From: RSA11 sp965652565
GTDB taxonomy: Bacteria; Actinomycetota; Thermoleophilia; Solirubrobacterales; 70-9
Reading direction: 5' to 3'
DNA: 22,214 bases
Assembly (NCBI GenBank): GCA_965652565.1
Contig: CBFGWL010000049.1
Location: forward strand, 1 to 22,214
This document shows, piece by piece, positions 15,801 to 21,375 of the stretch. Made by a program: the position numbers and the translations under genes. The notes below the pieces were generated by a model. It did not search any database. It saw only the letters and a program-made list of their open reading frames with translations, and was not told the origin of the DNA. Every line of letters begins with the position of its first letter. Within the stretch, counting starts at the first letter, position 1.

Positions 15801-18800
15801 CGAGCGCAGCTCGATCCGGTTGACCTGCGGGCTGCCCTCGTCTGAGATCAGGTCGAGCTTCACGTAGTTGTCGTCATCGAGGTAGGCCAGCAGGCCACCC
15901 TGGGCGTAGCCGCCCTCGAGGTTCCCGCCCAGCACCTTCGTCTCGATCGTCCAGTCCGCGCCGGCGTTGCTGGCCGACTGCAGCAGGAAGTTGCGGGTGT
16001 CGGCCGGATCGCCGTTCTGGTAGATGTCGCCGGGCGTCGTCTCGATCCAGAGCGTGCCCTCCTCGAAGCGGTAGAGCTCCGGGTCCTCGCGCACGTTCGC
16101 GTTCCAGCGCTGCGGGTCGAGCGCGTCGCCGTCGAATTCATCGGCGGGGATCAGGCACACACAGCCGCCGCCACCGGGCTGACCGTCCACCCGGAAGTAG
16201 TCGAAGGAGACCTCGTCGCCCTCCTCCTGGACGCCGAAGGCGAACAGGCCGAACGACGGCGCCTCCATCGGGTTGGAGACGGGATCGTCCATCTCCGTCC
16301 AGTCCTCGCCGTCGAAGGAGTACTCACCGGTGTAGGTGTCGCCCTCCTTGGTGAGGCGCAGCCAGATGTCGGTCGTGCCCTCCGGCACGTCGGCGTTGGG
16401 CTGCGGGTTCTGGACCACCTGATCGACCTCGGAACGCAGCTCGATCCGGTTGATTCGGCCGGCACCGACGTCCGCGATCGCGTTGAACTTCACGTAATCG
16501 TCGCCGCCTACATAGGCCATCAACCCGGCCTGCGAGTAGCCGTCGTTGATCGTGCCCGAGAGCTTCGTCTCGATCGTCCAGTCTTCGCCGGCGTTGTCGG
16601 GCGACTGGAGCATGATGTTGTTCGGCGGCGGGTTGGTGTCGCCCGTGTAGAGGTCGCCCATCTCCGTCGTGATCGTCAGCTGACCGTCAGCGACGTTCCA
16701 CGTGTCCGGGTTCTCGCGGACGATCGCGTTCCAGCGCGACTTGTCGAGCGTCGTGCCCTCGAACTCGTCGCTCGGCCCGGAGTCGGCGGCGGCGTCCGGA
16801 TCGAAGCGGATCCAGTCGAAGTGCGACATCGGCACCGTCGGCGCCGCGTCGGAGAGCGCGACCGGGCCCACCTGCGGGTTGTCGAAGGTCTCGAGCGATC
16901 CCGGGCGGCCGACGGGGTTGAACGTCTCCCCGTCGAACGAGTACTCGGCGCGCAGCTCCTCGCCGTCGGAGATCAGCCGCACGTAGTACTCGAGCGGCGC
17001 TTGGTCGGGGATCCCGCCGAGCTTGTCGGCGGCCTCGTTGCGCGGGTTGCCGTTCGCCTCCCAGATGAACTCGATGTCGCGCTGGCCGCCCGCGTGGATC
17101 ATGTGGACGGACGCCCAGTTGTCGTCGTCCGCGTACACGCGCAGGCCGGCCTGGTGGTAGTTCTCGGAGAGCTCGTCGACGCGCACCTTCGCGGTCACCG
17201 TCACCTCCCCGCTGGGCAGCGGCTGGACGATGATGTTGCGCGCGCTCGTGCCGGGCCCGTAGATCGACCCGTTGTCGATCGGCAGGTGCAGTTCGCCGTC
17301 CGACACCGAGAACGGGTGGGTGTCGTCAGGACGGATGACGGTCCACTTGGACTCATCCAACGCATCGCCGTCGAACTCGTCGGAGCGCGGGCCACGCGGG
17401 CACTGCTGCTGCTGATCGACGCGAATCGTGACCGTGGCGGTGCCAACCTCCTCGGTCTCGGGATCGGTGACGCTCAACGTCGCCTCGTAGGTCCCTGGCT
17501 CCTCATAGGTGTGCGTCGGGTCCTCCTCGTCGGAGGTGGGCGAGCCGTCGCCGAAGTCCCACTCGTATTCGAAGCTCGGGTTGGGCGAGCCGTCGGGGTT
17601 GGTGGCTTCACCGTCGAAGCTCACCTCGAGGGGCGCGGTGCCGCGGCGCGGATCGGCGCTCGCGGTGACCTGCGGGCCCGTCGGCTCGACGTAGTCGATC
17701 CGGTACACGCCCGAGTCGGGGTTGCCGGCCTGACCGCCGTCGAAGTTGGCGCCCCACTCGATCAGGTAGAGGGAACCGTCCGGGCCGAACTTCATGTCCA
17801 TCGGCCGGCGGTAGCCGAGGTCCGGGAATTCCTCGACCGCGGTGGCGTTGCCTTCCTCGTCGAGGGTCACGGTCTTGATCCACGAGTTGTTCCACTCGCC
17901 GATGAACCACTTGCCGTCGTACTCCTCGGGGAACTTGGTCTCCGCTGGGTTCTCGGGGTCGTAGTGGTAGATCGGGCCGCCCATCGGCGCGCCGCCCGTG
18001 CCGAGCTCGGGGAAGCGCTCGTCCTGCTCGCTGTAGCCCATCCACATGGTCGCCGGCACGGCGGGGGGCAGCTCCGTGCGCCCCGTGTTGTTCGGCGAGT
18101 CGTTGACCGGGTTCTCGCAGTCGAAGGGAGCGCCCGAGGTCTGCGTCTCGAAGTCGTAATCGATGTACGGCGTGTTCACGCGCACGCAGTACGGCCAGCC
18201 GAAGAAGCCGGGCTCGGTGACCACGTTGTACTCGACGCTCCCCTGCGGCCCGCGATCCGGGTTCGACGAGCCGGCGTCCGGTCCGTAGTCGCCCATCAGG
18301 ACCCAGCCGGTCTCGGGATCGACCTTGAAGCGGAAGGGGTTGCGGAACCCCATCGCGTAGATCTCGGGCAAGGTCTGCGGCGCCCCGGGCTCGAACATGT
18401 TCCCGGCGGGGATCGTGTAGCCGGGCCCGTTCGCGTTCGGGAGGATCCGCAGGATCTTGCCGTTTGGATCGTTCGTGTTCGCGGACGTGCGCTGGGCGTC
18501 GAAGGCCTCGCGGCCCGGGCGCTCGTCGATGGGCGCGTAGCCGTCCGACTCGAAGGGGTTCGTGTTGTCGCCGGTGGAGATGTAGAGGCTGCCGTCGGGC
18601 CCGAACTCGAGCGCGGCCGCGGAGTGGCAGCACTCGTCGCGCTGATGGGTCCACTCGTAGATGACCTCCTCGGAGGTGAGGTCGAGCTGGCCCTGCGAGT
18701 CGAGGGTGAAGCGCGAGACGCGCTGAGTGTTCGTGTTCTGGGGAGGGACCGAGTAGGCCAGATACAGCTGGTTGCTCAGCGCGAAGTCGGGCGCGAGCGC

Positions 18801-19079
18801 GAGGCCCATGAGGCCGTTCTCCTGGCCCGTGTAGACGTCGAGGTGGCCGATCGTCTCGACCTCCTCGGTCTCGGGATCCCAGACGCGCAAATCGCCCCAG
18901 CGCTCGATGTAGAAGACGCGCCCGTCGTTCGCGATGTCGAGCTCGAACGGGTTCTCGGTGTCCTCGATGAGGGGGACCTTCTGGAAAGGCGGAGCCTGGG
19001 CTGCGGCCGTCCCGGACGTCAAGGCGAGCGCGAGCAGAGCCACGCCTGCCACCACCAGCGAAACCAGACTCCTCCTCAT
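12831..19079 (-). CDS. Giant secreted multidomain protein: sugar dehydrogenase-like/PKD/ThuA/cupredoxin
   Basis: 2082 residues from ATG 19079 (GGGAGGGA ribosome site, signal peptide RRSLVSLVVAGVALLALAL...AAAQ). Domains by approximate residue: glucose/sorbosone dehydrogenase-like beta-propeller 30-460 (CCHSAAALEFGPDGSLYISTGDN, AMGFRNPFRFK); PKD 467-550 (YEWDFGDG); concanavalin-like/DUF1349-type domains 565-756, 773-963 and 981-1173, the last two a clear internal duplication; PKD 1190-1266; ThuA-like domain 1276-1496 (ALVFSKTAGFRHDSI, YVGIHAGSDTEYDW); an OmpL47/Ig-like domain at about 1525-1740 interrupted by a cupredoxin (1563-1666) with type-1 copper ligands His in FSHDVW and Cys, His and Met in YCSIH...SGM; a fourth concanavalin-like domain 1751-1961; and a very basic CARDB-like C-terminus 1973-2082. 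The body is strongly acidic. It is probably exported and surface-bound, acting on sugars or polysaccharide. Its activity is unproven. Confidence 0.88.
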   Translation of the reverse strand: MRRSLVSLVVAGVALLALALTSGTAAAQAPPFQKVPLIEDTENPFELDIANDGRVFYIERWGDLRVWDPETEEVETIGHLDVYTGQENGLMGLALAPDFALSNQLYLAYSVPPQNTNTQRVSRFTLDSQGQLDLTSEEVIYEWTHQRDECCHSAAALEFGPDGSLYISTGDNTNPFESDGYAPIDERPGREAFDAQRTSANTNDPNGKILRILPNANGPGYTIPAGNMFEPGAPQTLPEIYAMGFRNPFRFKVDPETGWVLMGDYGPDAGSSNPDRGPQGSVEYNVVTEPGFFGWPYCVRVNTPYIDYDFETQTSGAPFDCENPVNDSPNNTGRTELPPAVPATMWMGYSEQDERFPELGTGGAPMGGPIYHYDPENPAETKFPEEYDGKWFIGEWNNSWIKTVTLDEEGNATAVEEFPDLGYRRPMDMKFGPDGSLYLIEWGANFDGGQAGNPDSGVYRIDYVEPTGPQVTASADPRRGTAPLEVSFDGEATNPDGSPNPSFEYEWDFGDGSPTSDEEDPTHTYEEPGTYEATLSVTDPETEEVGTATVTIRVDQQQQCPRGPRSDEFDGDALDESKWTVIRPDDTHPFSVSDGELHLPIDNGSIYGPGTSARNIIVQPLPSGEVTVTAKVRVDELSENYHQAGLRVYADDDNWASVHMIHAGGQRDIEFIWEANGNPRNEAADKLGGIPDQAPLEYYVRLISDGEELRAEYSFDGETFNPVGRPGSLETFDNPQVGPVALSDAAPTVPMSHFDWIRFDPDAAADSGPSDEFEGTTLDKSRWNAIVRENPDTWNVADGQLTITTEMGDLYTGDTNPPPNNIMLQSPDNAGEDWTIETKLSGTINDGYSQAGLMAYVGGDDYVKFNAIADVGAGRINRIELRSEVDQVVQNPQPNADVPEGTTDIWLRLTKEGDTYTGEYSFDGEDWTEMDDPVSNPMEAPSFGLFAFGVQEEGDEVSFDYFRVDGQPGGGGCVCLIPADEFDGDALDPQRWNANVREDPELYRFEEGTLWIETTPGDIYQNGDPADTRNFLLQSASNAGADWTIETKVLGGNLEGGYAQGGLLAYLDDDNYVKLDLISDEGSPQVNRIELRSEVDGQIVNPQPQLSPLPDGTEDAWLRLTKEGETYTGEYSFDGENWTALDQSVTNPMEAPAFGIFTLGVNVPGPEVGFEYFGFEGEGNCPEDNRPPAINEVSATPSGGFAPLEVDFQVDASDPDGDELTYEWDFGDGNTSDEQNPTHTYTEAGEYDAEVTVSDGDIERSRSVTVTVLPEDDPEARFRALVFSKTAGFRHDSIPAGHDAMDALADEHNFQVDHTEDSTLFRPEILEHYDTVVFLSTTGDVLNDDQQAAFEEYIQGGGGYVGIHAGSDTEYDWNWYGHLVGAYFLSHPPGTTNAAVDVEDHNHPSTASLPDRYERVDEWYNFKSPDFQDVGEDDYSPRGDVHVLATVDESTYDEQDGNATDDDHPITWCQRYEGGRSWYTGMGHTIESFSEENFLTQVLGGLETTAGVTPSEECGVAPGADTTDPETTASLDPDDPGPGGTYDGPVEVTLSATDPGAGSGPAEPQNHDVQAEPTSWDPDTLEISEGDTVTWHFDHPPAQFSHDVWLIPPDGEDRNDAIQVTDGLQPVNSPPVSYTFEETGEWTVYCSIHTTFTNDVPTSGMVGTINVSPPGAEVSGVAYTEYRVNTDGATGEWVRADNDAGDDPFVTTFTVEDAGDHVVQFRSTDNAGNRETTKSVEFSIDDGSGPCVERSDEFELPELDTGRWSFQHPTSGDPTVAGGSLILPLGALELDEANTGPIGLLGQPIPDGDFEVVGKFTGDIAGDDTGENGYAQAGLMLYQGDDNFVKASHTRVGIFQPDIEGQTYYEAGAETDGTIVRSGQLGLSDSNPDTWWLQIKREGDQLTASYATSDPDEGGEWTEIPVGSGMNINSIMPPGNGTIYAGVYGGNGSTDVEVDYVRFTPDQECPEEPDGEPELRANATPKKRTVPRKRKQVAFRVRARNVGDAATGPLKICAKYQGKRLRAVGGKCRKVKALDAGQRLDRRIKFRIKRGAIGKRTKIRFVVGGKGVKNQTATVTLRVKRR

Positions 19080-19094
19080 TCGATTCTCCCTCCC

Positions 19095-19119
19095 GCGGAG
19101 ACGCACGCTGCGTCTCCGC
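19095..19119 (-). promoter_or_regulatory. Perfect 11-bp hairpin beside the giant gene's ribosome site
   Basis: GCGGAGACGCA and TGCGTCTCCGC form a perfect 11-bp inverted repeat with a 3-nt loop (CGC on the + strand). It directly abuts the ribosome site (19087-19094, GGGAGGGA on the minus strand) and ends 15 nt before the start codon. It could control translation, stabilise the mRNA or be a protein operator. Confidence 0.7.
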
Positions 19120-19128
19120 AACGCGTAG

Positions 19129-19215
19129 CTACACCTCCACGGCCCCCGGATGGCATGGCGAAGCCGCTGGCCTGAGTACCCGCTCCCCCCTGATTGGAGC
19201 GCGAACCACAACCAT
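19129..19215 (-). CDS. Possible 28-residue leader peptide upstream of the giant gene
   Basis: A short frame from ATG 19215 to TAG 19129 with a near-ideal ribosome site (AAGGAGGAG ending 2-3 nt before the ATG), inside the transcribed leader of the giant gene. The product begins MVVVRAPIRGERVLR and ends with a Cys-His-containing tail (SPCHPGAVEV). It has no membrane segment. Its stop is 9 nt before the 11-bp hairpin and 49 nt before the main start, so ribosomes finishing here could affect folding of the hairpin. An alternative reading is that this ribosome site serves a TTG at 19211 in the giant gene's frame, but that would put 44 non-signal residues ahead of the signal peptide. Moderate to low confidence that it is a real translated unit. 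Confidence 0.4.
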   Translation of the reverse strand: MVVVRAPIRGERVLRPAASPCHPGAVEV

Positions 19216-19230
19216 CCTCTCCTCCTTCGA

Positions 19231-19251
19231 AACCTCCCCGAGGGGAAGGTT
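19231..19251 (-). promoter_or_regulatory. Leader hairpin upstream of the short ORF
   Basis: AACCT and AGGTT plus CCC and GGG form an imperfect stem (one C-A mismatch) with a GAG loop, near the 5' end of the predicted transcript and upstream of the AAGGAGGAG site. A leader structure is possible; no riboswitch class is recognised. Confidence 0.35.
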
Positions 19252-19266
19252 CAGCGAAGTGGCCGG

Positions 19267-19295
19267 AACGTAGCCGACGATCAGACGGATGTCAA
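19267..19295 (-). promoter_or_regulatory. Sigma-70-type promoter of the giant gene
   Basis: On the minus strand TTGACA (19290-19295) and TACGTT (19267-19272) are separated by exactly 17 bp. Transcription should begin near 19260, giving a ~180-nt leader before the ATG at 19079. Confidence 0.7.
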
Positions 19296-19368
19296 CGGCG
19301 CCGCTCCGCCGCTCGCACAAACCCCGTTCGACCCGCGGAGAAAACGCGGCTCTGGCCTTATCAATCGC

Positions 19369-19396
19369 TTGACATATTCTGATATCGGCATATATT
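19369..19396 (+). promoter_or_regulatory. Sigma-70-type promoter of the arsR-SRPBCC pair
   Basis: A consensus TTGACA (19369-19374) and TATATT (19391-19396) with a 16-bp spacer. The -10 ends 9 nt before ATG 19406, so the transcript is leaderless or nearly so. This local AT-rich patch stands out in a GC-rich window. Confidence 0.8.
19374..19393. promoter_or_regulatory. Palindromic operator, probable ArsR-family binding site
   Basis: A dyad centred on GATATC (19381-19386) with outer ATAT arms at 19374-19377 and 19390-19393, mirror-symmetric about 19383.5. It fills the spacer between -35 and -10, so binding by the ArsR-type protein encoded next would block RNA polymerase. Autoregulation is inferred. 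Confidence 0.7.
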
Positions 19397-19405
19397 GCCG
19401 TGGGC

Positions 19406-19768
19406 ATGGCGAGAGCAGCGACGACAGCCGACGTCTTTAACGCGGTCGCGGAGCCCCGGCGCCGCGAGATCCTGGATCTGGTCGCCAAGGGCGAGCTCTC
19501 CGTTTCCGAGCTCGTCGAGCGACTCGAGATCCCCCAGCCCCAGGTCTCAAAGCACCTGCGGGTACTGCGCGCGGTCGACGTCGTGCGCGTTCGCACCGAC
19601 GGACGGCGCCGCCTCTACCGAGCCAACCCGGAAGCCCTGCGACCCATTCACGAGTGGGTCAGCGGGTACGCGGCGGCTTGGGAGGAGCGTTTCGGCGAGC
19701 TCGACGAGGTGCTCTCGGAACTCACACGAGAGGAGCAGCCAGATGGCGGCAACGACGCACAGCGGTAA
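19406..19768 (+). CDS. ArsR-family transcriptional regulator
   Basis: 120 residues with a winged helix-turn-helix: AVAEPRRREILDLVAKGELSVSELVERL, then the recognition region PQPQVSKHLRVLR, and a wing DGRRRLYRANPEAL. There is no cysteine in the protein and no ELCVCDL motif, so it is not a classical metal sensor. It belongs to the cysteine-free group commonly paired with SRPBCC/AHSA1 genes. The start is taken as ATG 19406: the alternative GTG 19400 is only 3 nt from the -10 and could not be on the transcript. Its 3' end overlaps the next gene by 26 nt. The product probably represses this pair through the palindrome in its own promoter. Confidence 0.93.
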   Translation: MARAATTADVFNAVAEPRRREILDLVAKGELSVSELVERLEIPQPQVSKHLRVLRAVDVVRVRTDGRRRLYRANPEALRPIHEWVSGYAAAWEERFGELDEVLSELTREEQPDGGNDAQR

Positions 19769-20252
19769 GGCAACGGTCACCCTGCCGAGCGAGACGCAGA
19801 TCCTGATCGAGCGGGAGTTCGACGCGCCCCCAGAGCTCGTCTTCCGGGCATACACGACTCCGGAGCTCGTCAAGCGCTGGTGGAGCGGCAAGCGCGGCAC
19901 GGTCACCAGCGTGGACATCGACCTGCGCGTGGGCGGCCGCTGGCGCTACGTGATGGTCGCGAACGAGGGGCAGGAAGTCGCGTTCCACGGCGAGTACCGC
20001 GAGATCGTCCCCGGCGAGCGGCTGGTCTCGACCGAGGTCTACGAGATGCCGGGCGTGGCCGGCCCGGACGACGACGAGCCCAGCACGCTTAACACGGCGA
20101 CGTTCGCCGCCGAACGCGACCGTACCCGGCTCTCGGTCCTGGTCGAGTGTCACGAGCGGTCCGTGCGCGACGCGATCATCGACTCCGGCATGGAGGGCGG
20201 CATGCAGGAGGGCATGGACGCGCTCGAGGAGATCGCGCGCTCGCTGCGATAG
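19743..20252 (+). CDS. SRPBCC-family protein (AHSA1/activator-of-Hsp90-like)
   Basis: 169 residues. The START-like fold is recognised from the opening IEREFDAPPELVFRAYTTPELVKRWW, the strand VGGRWRYVM, FHGEYREIVPGERLVSTEVYEM and the C-terminal helix GMEGGMQEGMDALEEIARSL. Such proteins bind a hydrophobic ligand or assist folding; in ArsR-SRPBCC pairs the physiological ligand is generally unknown. The start at ATG 19743 has a clean AGGAG 7 nt upstream, inside the end of arsR, and the 26-nt overlap implies coupled expression. The frame is open upstream to 19395, but that part is arsR in another frame. A hairpin follows downstream and the next gene converges. Confidence 0.93.
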   Translation: MAATTHSGKATVTLPSETQILIEREFDAPPELVFRAYTTPELVKRWWSGKRGTVTSVDIDLRVGGRWRYVMVANEGQEVAFHGEYREIVPGERLVSTEVYEMPGVAGPDDDEPSTLNTATFAAERDRTRLSVLVECHERSVRDAIIDSGMEGGMQEGMDALEEIARSLR

Positions 20253-20322
20253 CGACGTAGCAGCCACCCGCGTGAACGAGCCACGGAACGCAGAATCGCA
20301 CCCCGCACGGGCAAGTGCGTCG

Positions 20323-20361
20323 AGGGGGCGGCCGCTCTCTTCGCGGCGGCGACCGCCCCCT
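20323..20361. terminator. Hairpin between convergent genes (possible bidirectional terminator)
   Basis: AGGGGGCGG (20323-20331) pairs with CCGCCCCCT (20353-20361) as a 9-bp GC stem; the loop holds a further partial CCGC/GCGG stem. It lies between the SRPBCC stop (20252) and the end of the minus-strand secreted gene (20376). There is no T-run, as is common in GC-rich actinobacteria. Confidence 0.6.
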
Positions 20362-20375
20362 GGAGCGTCCCTAGG

Positions 20376-20867
20376 TCAGCGTACGTTCTGCGCGCAGACG
20401 ATGCCCAGGATCGCCTCCGCGGGGTTCGGTTGCCCGGAGAGGTTGCCGAACTTCGTCACGCCGACGGACCAGGCGCGCTTGCTCATCGGCACGGAATAGG
20501 TCAGCGCCACGTCGAGCGCATCCGAGGCGAAGTAGCCATTCAGCACCTTGTGCTTCTTGGGGCAACGCAGACGGCTCGCCCAGCCCTCACCGTTGCCGAT
20601 GTCGAAGCGCGGCGTCTCGAAGTACTTGATGCGCACGGGCTTCTGCTTCTTCTTGGCCTTGGCGCGGGGAGCCAGGCCGCGCGCGGCCGGGGCGCCGGCG
20701 CTGGGGATCGCGACCCGCTTCGCGGTCAGGTCCAGCTGTTCGTGGGCGGGCTTGACAGGCCCTGACGTCGCGTCCTCCGCTGTGCCCGTCGCGACTCCTG
20801 TGGCGAGCGCGACGCCCGCGACGGCCGCCGCCGTCGCCGCCAGGGCGGCGATGGTTGTCCTGCGCAT
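20376..20867 (-). CDS. Small secreted protein of unknown function
   Basis: 163 residues. A signal peptide (MRRTTIAALAATAAAVAGVALATG) is followed by an Ala/Pro/Lys-rich linker with a basic cluster (RAKAKKKQKPVRIK) and a compact C-terminal domain with two cysteines (RLRCPKKHKVLNGYF and GIVCAQN), probably disulfide-bonded outside the cell. The CPxxxKVLxG segment resembles a motif I have seen in actinobacterial secreted beta-rich proteins, but I cannot name a function. ATG 20867 is chosen over the upstream extension because it starts the signal peptide and has AAGGAG 5-6 nt before it. A -10-like TAGGAT lies at 20902-20907, downstream of the tmRNA terminator, so it is probably transcribed on its own. 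Confidence 0.8.
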   Translation of the reverse strand: MRRTTIAALAATAAAVAGVALATGVATGTAEDATSGPVKPAHEQLDLTAKRVAIPSAGAPAARGLAPRAKAKKKQKPVRIKYFETPRFDIGNGEGWASRLRCPKKHKVLNGYFASDALDVALTYSVPMSKRAWSVGVTKFGNLSGQPNPAEAILGIVCAQNVR

Positions 20868-20901
20868 TGGTTCTCCTTCGATCTGGGGAAAGGGGACGCC
20901 G

Positions 20902-20907
20902 ATCCTA
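20902..20907 (-). promoter_or_regulatory. Putative -10 element of the small secreted protein gene
   Basis: On the minus strand TAGGAT, again followed by CG, lies 34 nt before ATG 20867. It sits between the tmRNA terminator and the gene, where a separate promoter is required. Confidence 0.4.
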
Positions 20908-20919
20908 CGCGCAGGCACC

Positions 20920-20947
20920 AAAAACGCCGGCCCGGCGACCGGCGTTT
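20920..20947 (-). terminator. Intrinsic terminator of ssrA
   Basis: On the minus strand AAACGCCGG (20947-20939) and CCGGCGTTT (20930-20922) form a 9-bp stem with an 8-nt loop; the T-run, part of the stem's end, reaches 20920. It begins 4-5 nt after the tmRNA 3' end, as expected for a tmRNA gene. Confidence 0.85.
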
Positions 20948-20951
20948 GCAG

Positions 20952-21322
20952 TGGAGGCGGCCGGCACTGCCCCGGCGTCCGCGGATGCGGTCCCGATGTC
21001 TCTACGAGCGTTCCCGTCGGAGTCTGATCTCGGCGTCCGGGTCGGTCGATCCGCGGGGCACGTTCCCGGCGCCACACCCTCCTTGAGGTGTCCCCCTCAG
21101 ATCGAGGGTCCTACCTGTGGGGTGAGCCCGCATTTCTGAAGCCGGCTGACCGGACGCGGGCTATCCGGGCCGACTCCCTCGCACTACTTGTTAGGCGGCG
21201 AGGGCGAACTCATGAGAGTCCGCACTTATTGGTTTTCCGGGGAGATTTTTACGAGGCCAACCCCGGGTCCTCGACTCGCAACACCGGAACGAAACAGTCC
21301 ACGTCGAATCTGGTTCGCCCCC
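20952..21322 (-). ncRNA. ssrA: Transfer-messenger RNA (tmRNA)
   Basis: About 371 nt; it rescues stalled ribosomes with SmpB and tags the nascent chains. The 5' end reads GGGGGCGAACCAGATTCGAC, matching the usual tmRNA start with its D-like arm. The acceptor strands GGGGGCG (21322-21316) and CGCCTCC (20959-20953) pair over 7 bp with one G-U. A 5-bp T-stem GCCGG/CCGGC precedes the 3' acceptor strand. The tag frame is present, followed by a TAA stop. The discriminator A is at 20952. CCA is not encoded (CTG follows), so it must be added enzymatically. The 7-nt T-loop is GGCAGTG rather than the usual TTCRANY type. A terminator follows at once. It is divergent from the M50 gene. Confidence 0.93.
21191..21223 (-). 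other. tmRNA tag-peptide reading frame (ADSHEFALAA)
   Basis: The resume codon GCG at 21223 opens a ten-residue tag, ADSHEFALAA, ended by TAA at 21193-21191. The ALAA end is the ClpXP-type degradation signal, and the ADSH start is shared with mycobacterial tags. The exact resume codon is inferred from this similarity. Confidence 0.88.
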
Positions 21323-21356
21323 ATGGCTATGTCCCGACCAAGGTTAACGCCGTCCC

Positions 21357-21362
21357 TAGGCT
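21357..21362 (+). promoter_or_regulatory. Possible -10 element of the M50 gene
   Basis: TAGGCT ends 13 nt before ATG 21376, leaving room only for a very short leader containing GGAGG. No convincing -35 is seen. Confidence 0.35.
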
Positions 21363-21375
21363 GTGTCTTGGAGGA

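Noticed and set aside
14379..15845. 488-residue plus-strand frame antisense to the ThuA region
   Set aside because: The same antisense artefact; no signal peptide, motif or ribosome site.
16821..19175. 784-residue plus-strand frame antisense to the giant gene
   Set aside because: Composition (Arg/Val/Asp/His) is typical of antisense frames; the opposite strand encodes recognisable domains throughout.
19080..19211. TTG start at 19211 adding 44 residues to the giant protein
   Set aside because: It would bury the signal peptide; ATG 19079 has its own ribosome site. The upstream ribosome site better fits the 28-codon ORF, although this is not proven.
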